Part shown: positions 63,098-64,000 of the stretch, in pieces
Numbering within the stretch: position 1 is the stretch's first letter
Layout: every line of letters begins with the position of its first letter
Assembly: GCF_001571365.1 (NCBI RefSeq)
Contig: NZ_BCTQ01000020.1
Coordinates: 55,703 to 119,702, forward strand
Reading direction: 5' to 3'
DNA: 64,000 bases
Origin: Achromobacter denitrificans NBRC 15125
GTDB taxonomy: Bacteria; Pseudomonadota; Gammaproteobacteria; Burkholderiales; Burkholderiaceae_B
Position numbers and translations under genes: made by a program
The notes under the pieces: generated by a model
Database searches by the model: none
What the model was told of the DNA's origin: nothing
Seen by the model: the letters and a program-made list of their open reading frames with translations, nothing else

Positions 63098-64000
63098 TTA
63101 CAGGTCCAGCAACAGGCGCTGCGGATCTTCCAGGGCGTCCTTCATGGCGACCAGGCCCAGGACGGCTTCGCGGCCGTCGATGATGCGGTGGTCGTAGGAC
63201 AGCGCCAGGTAGTTCATCGGACGGATGACGATCTGGCCGTTTTCCACCACCGGACGATCCTTGGTGGCGTGCACGCCCAGGATGGCCGATTGCGGCGGGT
63301 TGATGATCGGGGTCGACAGCATCGAGCCGAACACGCCCCCGTTGGAGATCGAGAACGTGCCGCCGGTCATCTCTTCGATGCCCAGCTTGCCGTCGGCGGC
63401 GCGGCGGCCGAAGTCGGCGATGGCCTTTTCGATGTCGGCGATCGACAACTGATCGGCGTTGCGCAGGATCGGCACCACCAGGCCGCGCGGGCTGCCGACA
63501 GCGATACCGATGTCGAAGTAGCCGTGGTAGATGATGTCCTTGCCGTCGATCGAGGCGTTGATCAGCGGGTACTTCTTCAGGGCGGCGACGGCGGCCTTGA
63601 CGAAGAACGACATGAAGCCCAGCTTGATGCCGTGTTCCTTCTCGAACTTGTCCTTGTACTTGGCGCGCAGGTCGATCACGGCCTGCATGTTCACTTCGTT
63701 GAAGGTCGTCAAGATGGCGTTTTCCTGCTGCGATTGCAGCAGGCGCTCGGCGATGCGGGCACGCAGGCGGCTCATCGGCACGCGCTGTTCCGGACGGCCG
63801 TCCAGCGACAGCGTCGGGGGCGCGACCGGAGCGGCGGCGGCCTTGGCGGGCGCGGCGTTGGCGGCCAGGGCGTCGCCCTTGGTCACGCGGCCGTCGCGGC
63901 CGGAGCCCGACACGGTAGCGGCGTCCACGCCCTTCTCGGCCAGGATCTTGGCGGCGGCGGGCGAAGCCACGCCGGCGGCAGCCTTCGAGGCGGGCGCGGC
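63098..64000 (-). CDS. odhB: Dihydrolipoyl succinyltransferase (E2), 5'-truncated
   Basis: The 3' 300 codons of the E2 subunit of 2-oxoglutarate dehydrogenase. The visible part begins in an Ala-rich linker, then the peripheral-subunit-binding domain ([13 protein letters not shown]) and the catalytic domain with [12 protein letters not shown] containing the active-site His and Asp, ending RLLLDL. The lipoyl domain lies beyond the right edge. The sequence is open to the edge in frame. The downstream partner lpdA confirms the identification as the 2-oxoglutarate and not the pyruvate enzyme only by context and length, so a small doubt remains. Confidence 0.93.
   Translation of the reverse strand, partial: AAPASKAAAGVASPAAAKILAEKGVDAATVSGSGRDGRVTKGDALAANAAPAKAAAAPVAPPTLSLDGRPEQRVPMSRLRARIAERLLQSQQENAILTTFNEVNMQAVIDLRAKYKDKFEKEHGIKLGFMSFFVKAAVAALKKYPLINASIDGKDIIYHGYFDIGIAVGSPRGLVVPILRNADQLSIADIEKAIADFGRRAADGKLGIEEMTGGTFSISNGGVFGSMLSTPIINPPQSAILGVHATKDRPVVENGQIVIRPMNYLALSYDHRIIDGREAVLGLVAMKDALEDPQRLLLDL

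Overview
The window is high-GC bacterial chromosome, most likely from a betaproteobacterium of the family Alcaligenaceae (Bordetella/Achromobacter type). This is inferred from gene content and order: a four-gene ftrABCD ferrous-iron system, tandem cyanophycin synthetases with an associated ABC transporter and DUF1854 gene, phaC-phaB-phaR, and odhB-lpdA-zapE. No 16S rRNA or intact tRNA gene is visible, so the genus is not proven.

Layout: (1) Positions 1-2342 are the integrase end of a prophage (methyltransferase, small genes, excisionase-like gene, tyrosine integrase) ending in a copy of the 3' end of a tRNA or tmRNA gene. (2) 2.5-9.5 kb: an OprC-type TonB copper receptor with a DUF2946 protein, an SdsA-type alkylsulfatase, an outer-membrane barrel and a YidB-like protein. 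(3) 9.5-13.6 kb: a tight MltB-MOSC-DUF455 operon and a FemAB/GNAT-like gene. (4) 13.6-21.9 kb: the cyanophycin locus. (5) 21.9-23.3 kb: a 39-residue lipoprotein and a stress-type trio CsbD-DUF1328-BON. (6) 23.4-27.6 kb: phzF-like gene and ftrABCD. (7) 27.7-30.8 kb: polyhydroxyalkanoate genes phaR, phaB, phaC (no phaA). (8) 31-40.6 kb: housekeeping genes pgeF, rluD, bamD, a DinG-family helicase and tex, with a GlxA-like regulator and an MFS transporter. (9) 40.7-51.7 kb: a catabolic island with porin, ABC importer, cupin, hydrolase, IclR regulator, SDR, ThDP enzyme, aspartate dehydrogenase-like protein and aldehyde dehydrogenase, organised around a long inverted repeat. (10) 51.7-60.3 kb: trpS with a C-terminal extension, then a Fur-type iron region (DUF4198-DUF3649-PepSY-DUF3325 and a FecI-FecR-TonB receptor trio). 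(11) 60.4-64 kb: zapE, lpdA and the 3' part of odhB.

Functionally the window combines two storage polymers (cyanophycin and PHA), three metal-uptake systems (copper, ferrous iron, ferric siderophore) and one self-contained substrate-uptake-and-degradation module of unknown substrate. The last, together with the divergent first cyanophycin synthetase and its ABC transporter, is the most promising material for new biology.
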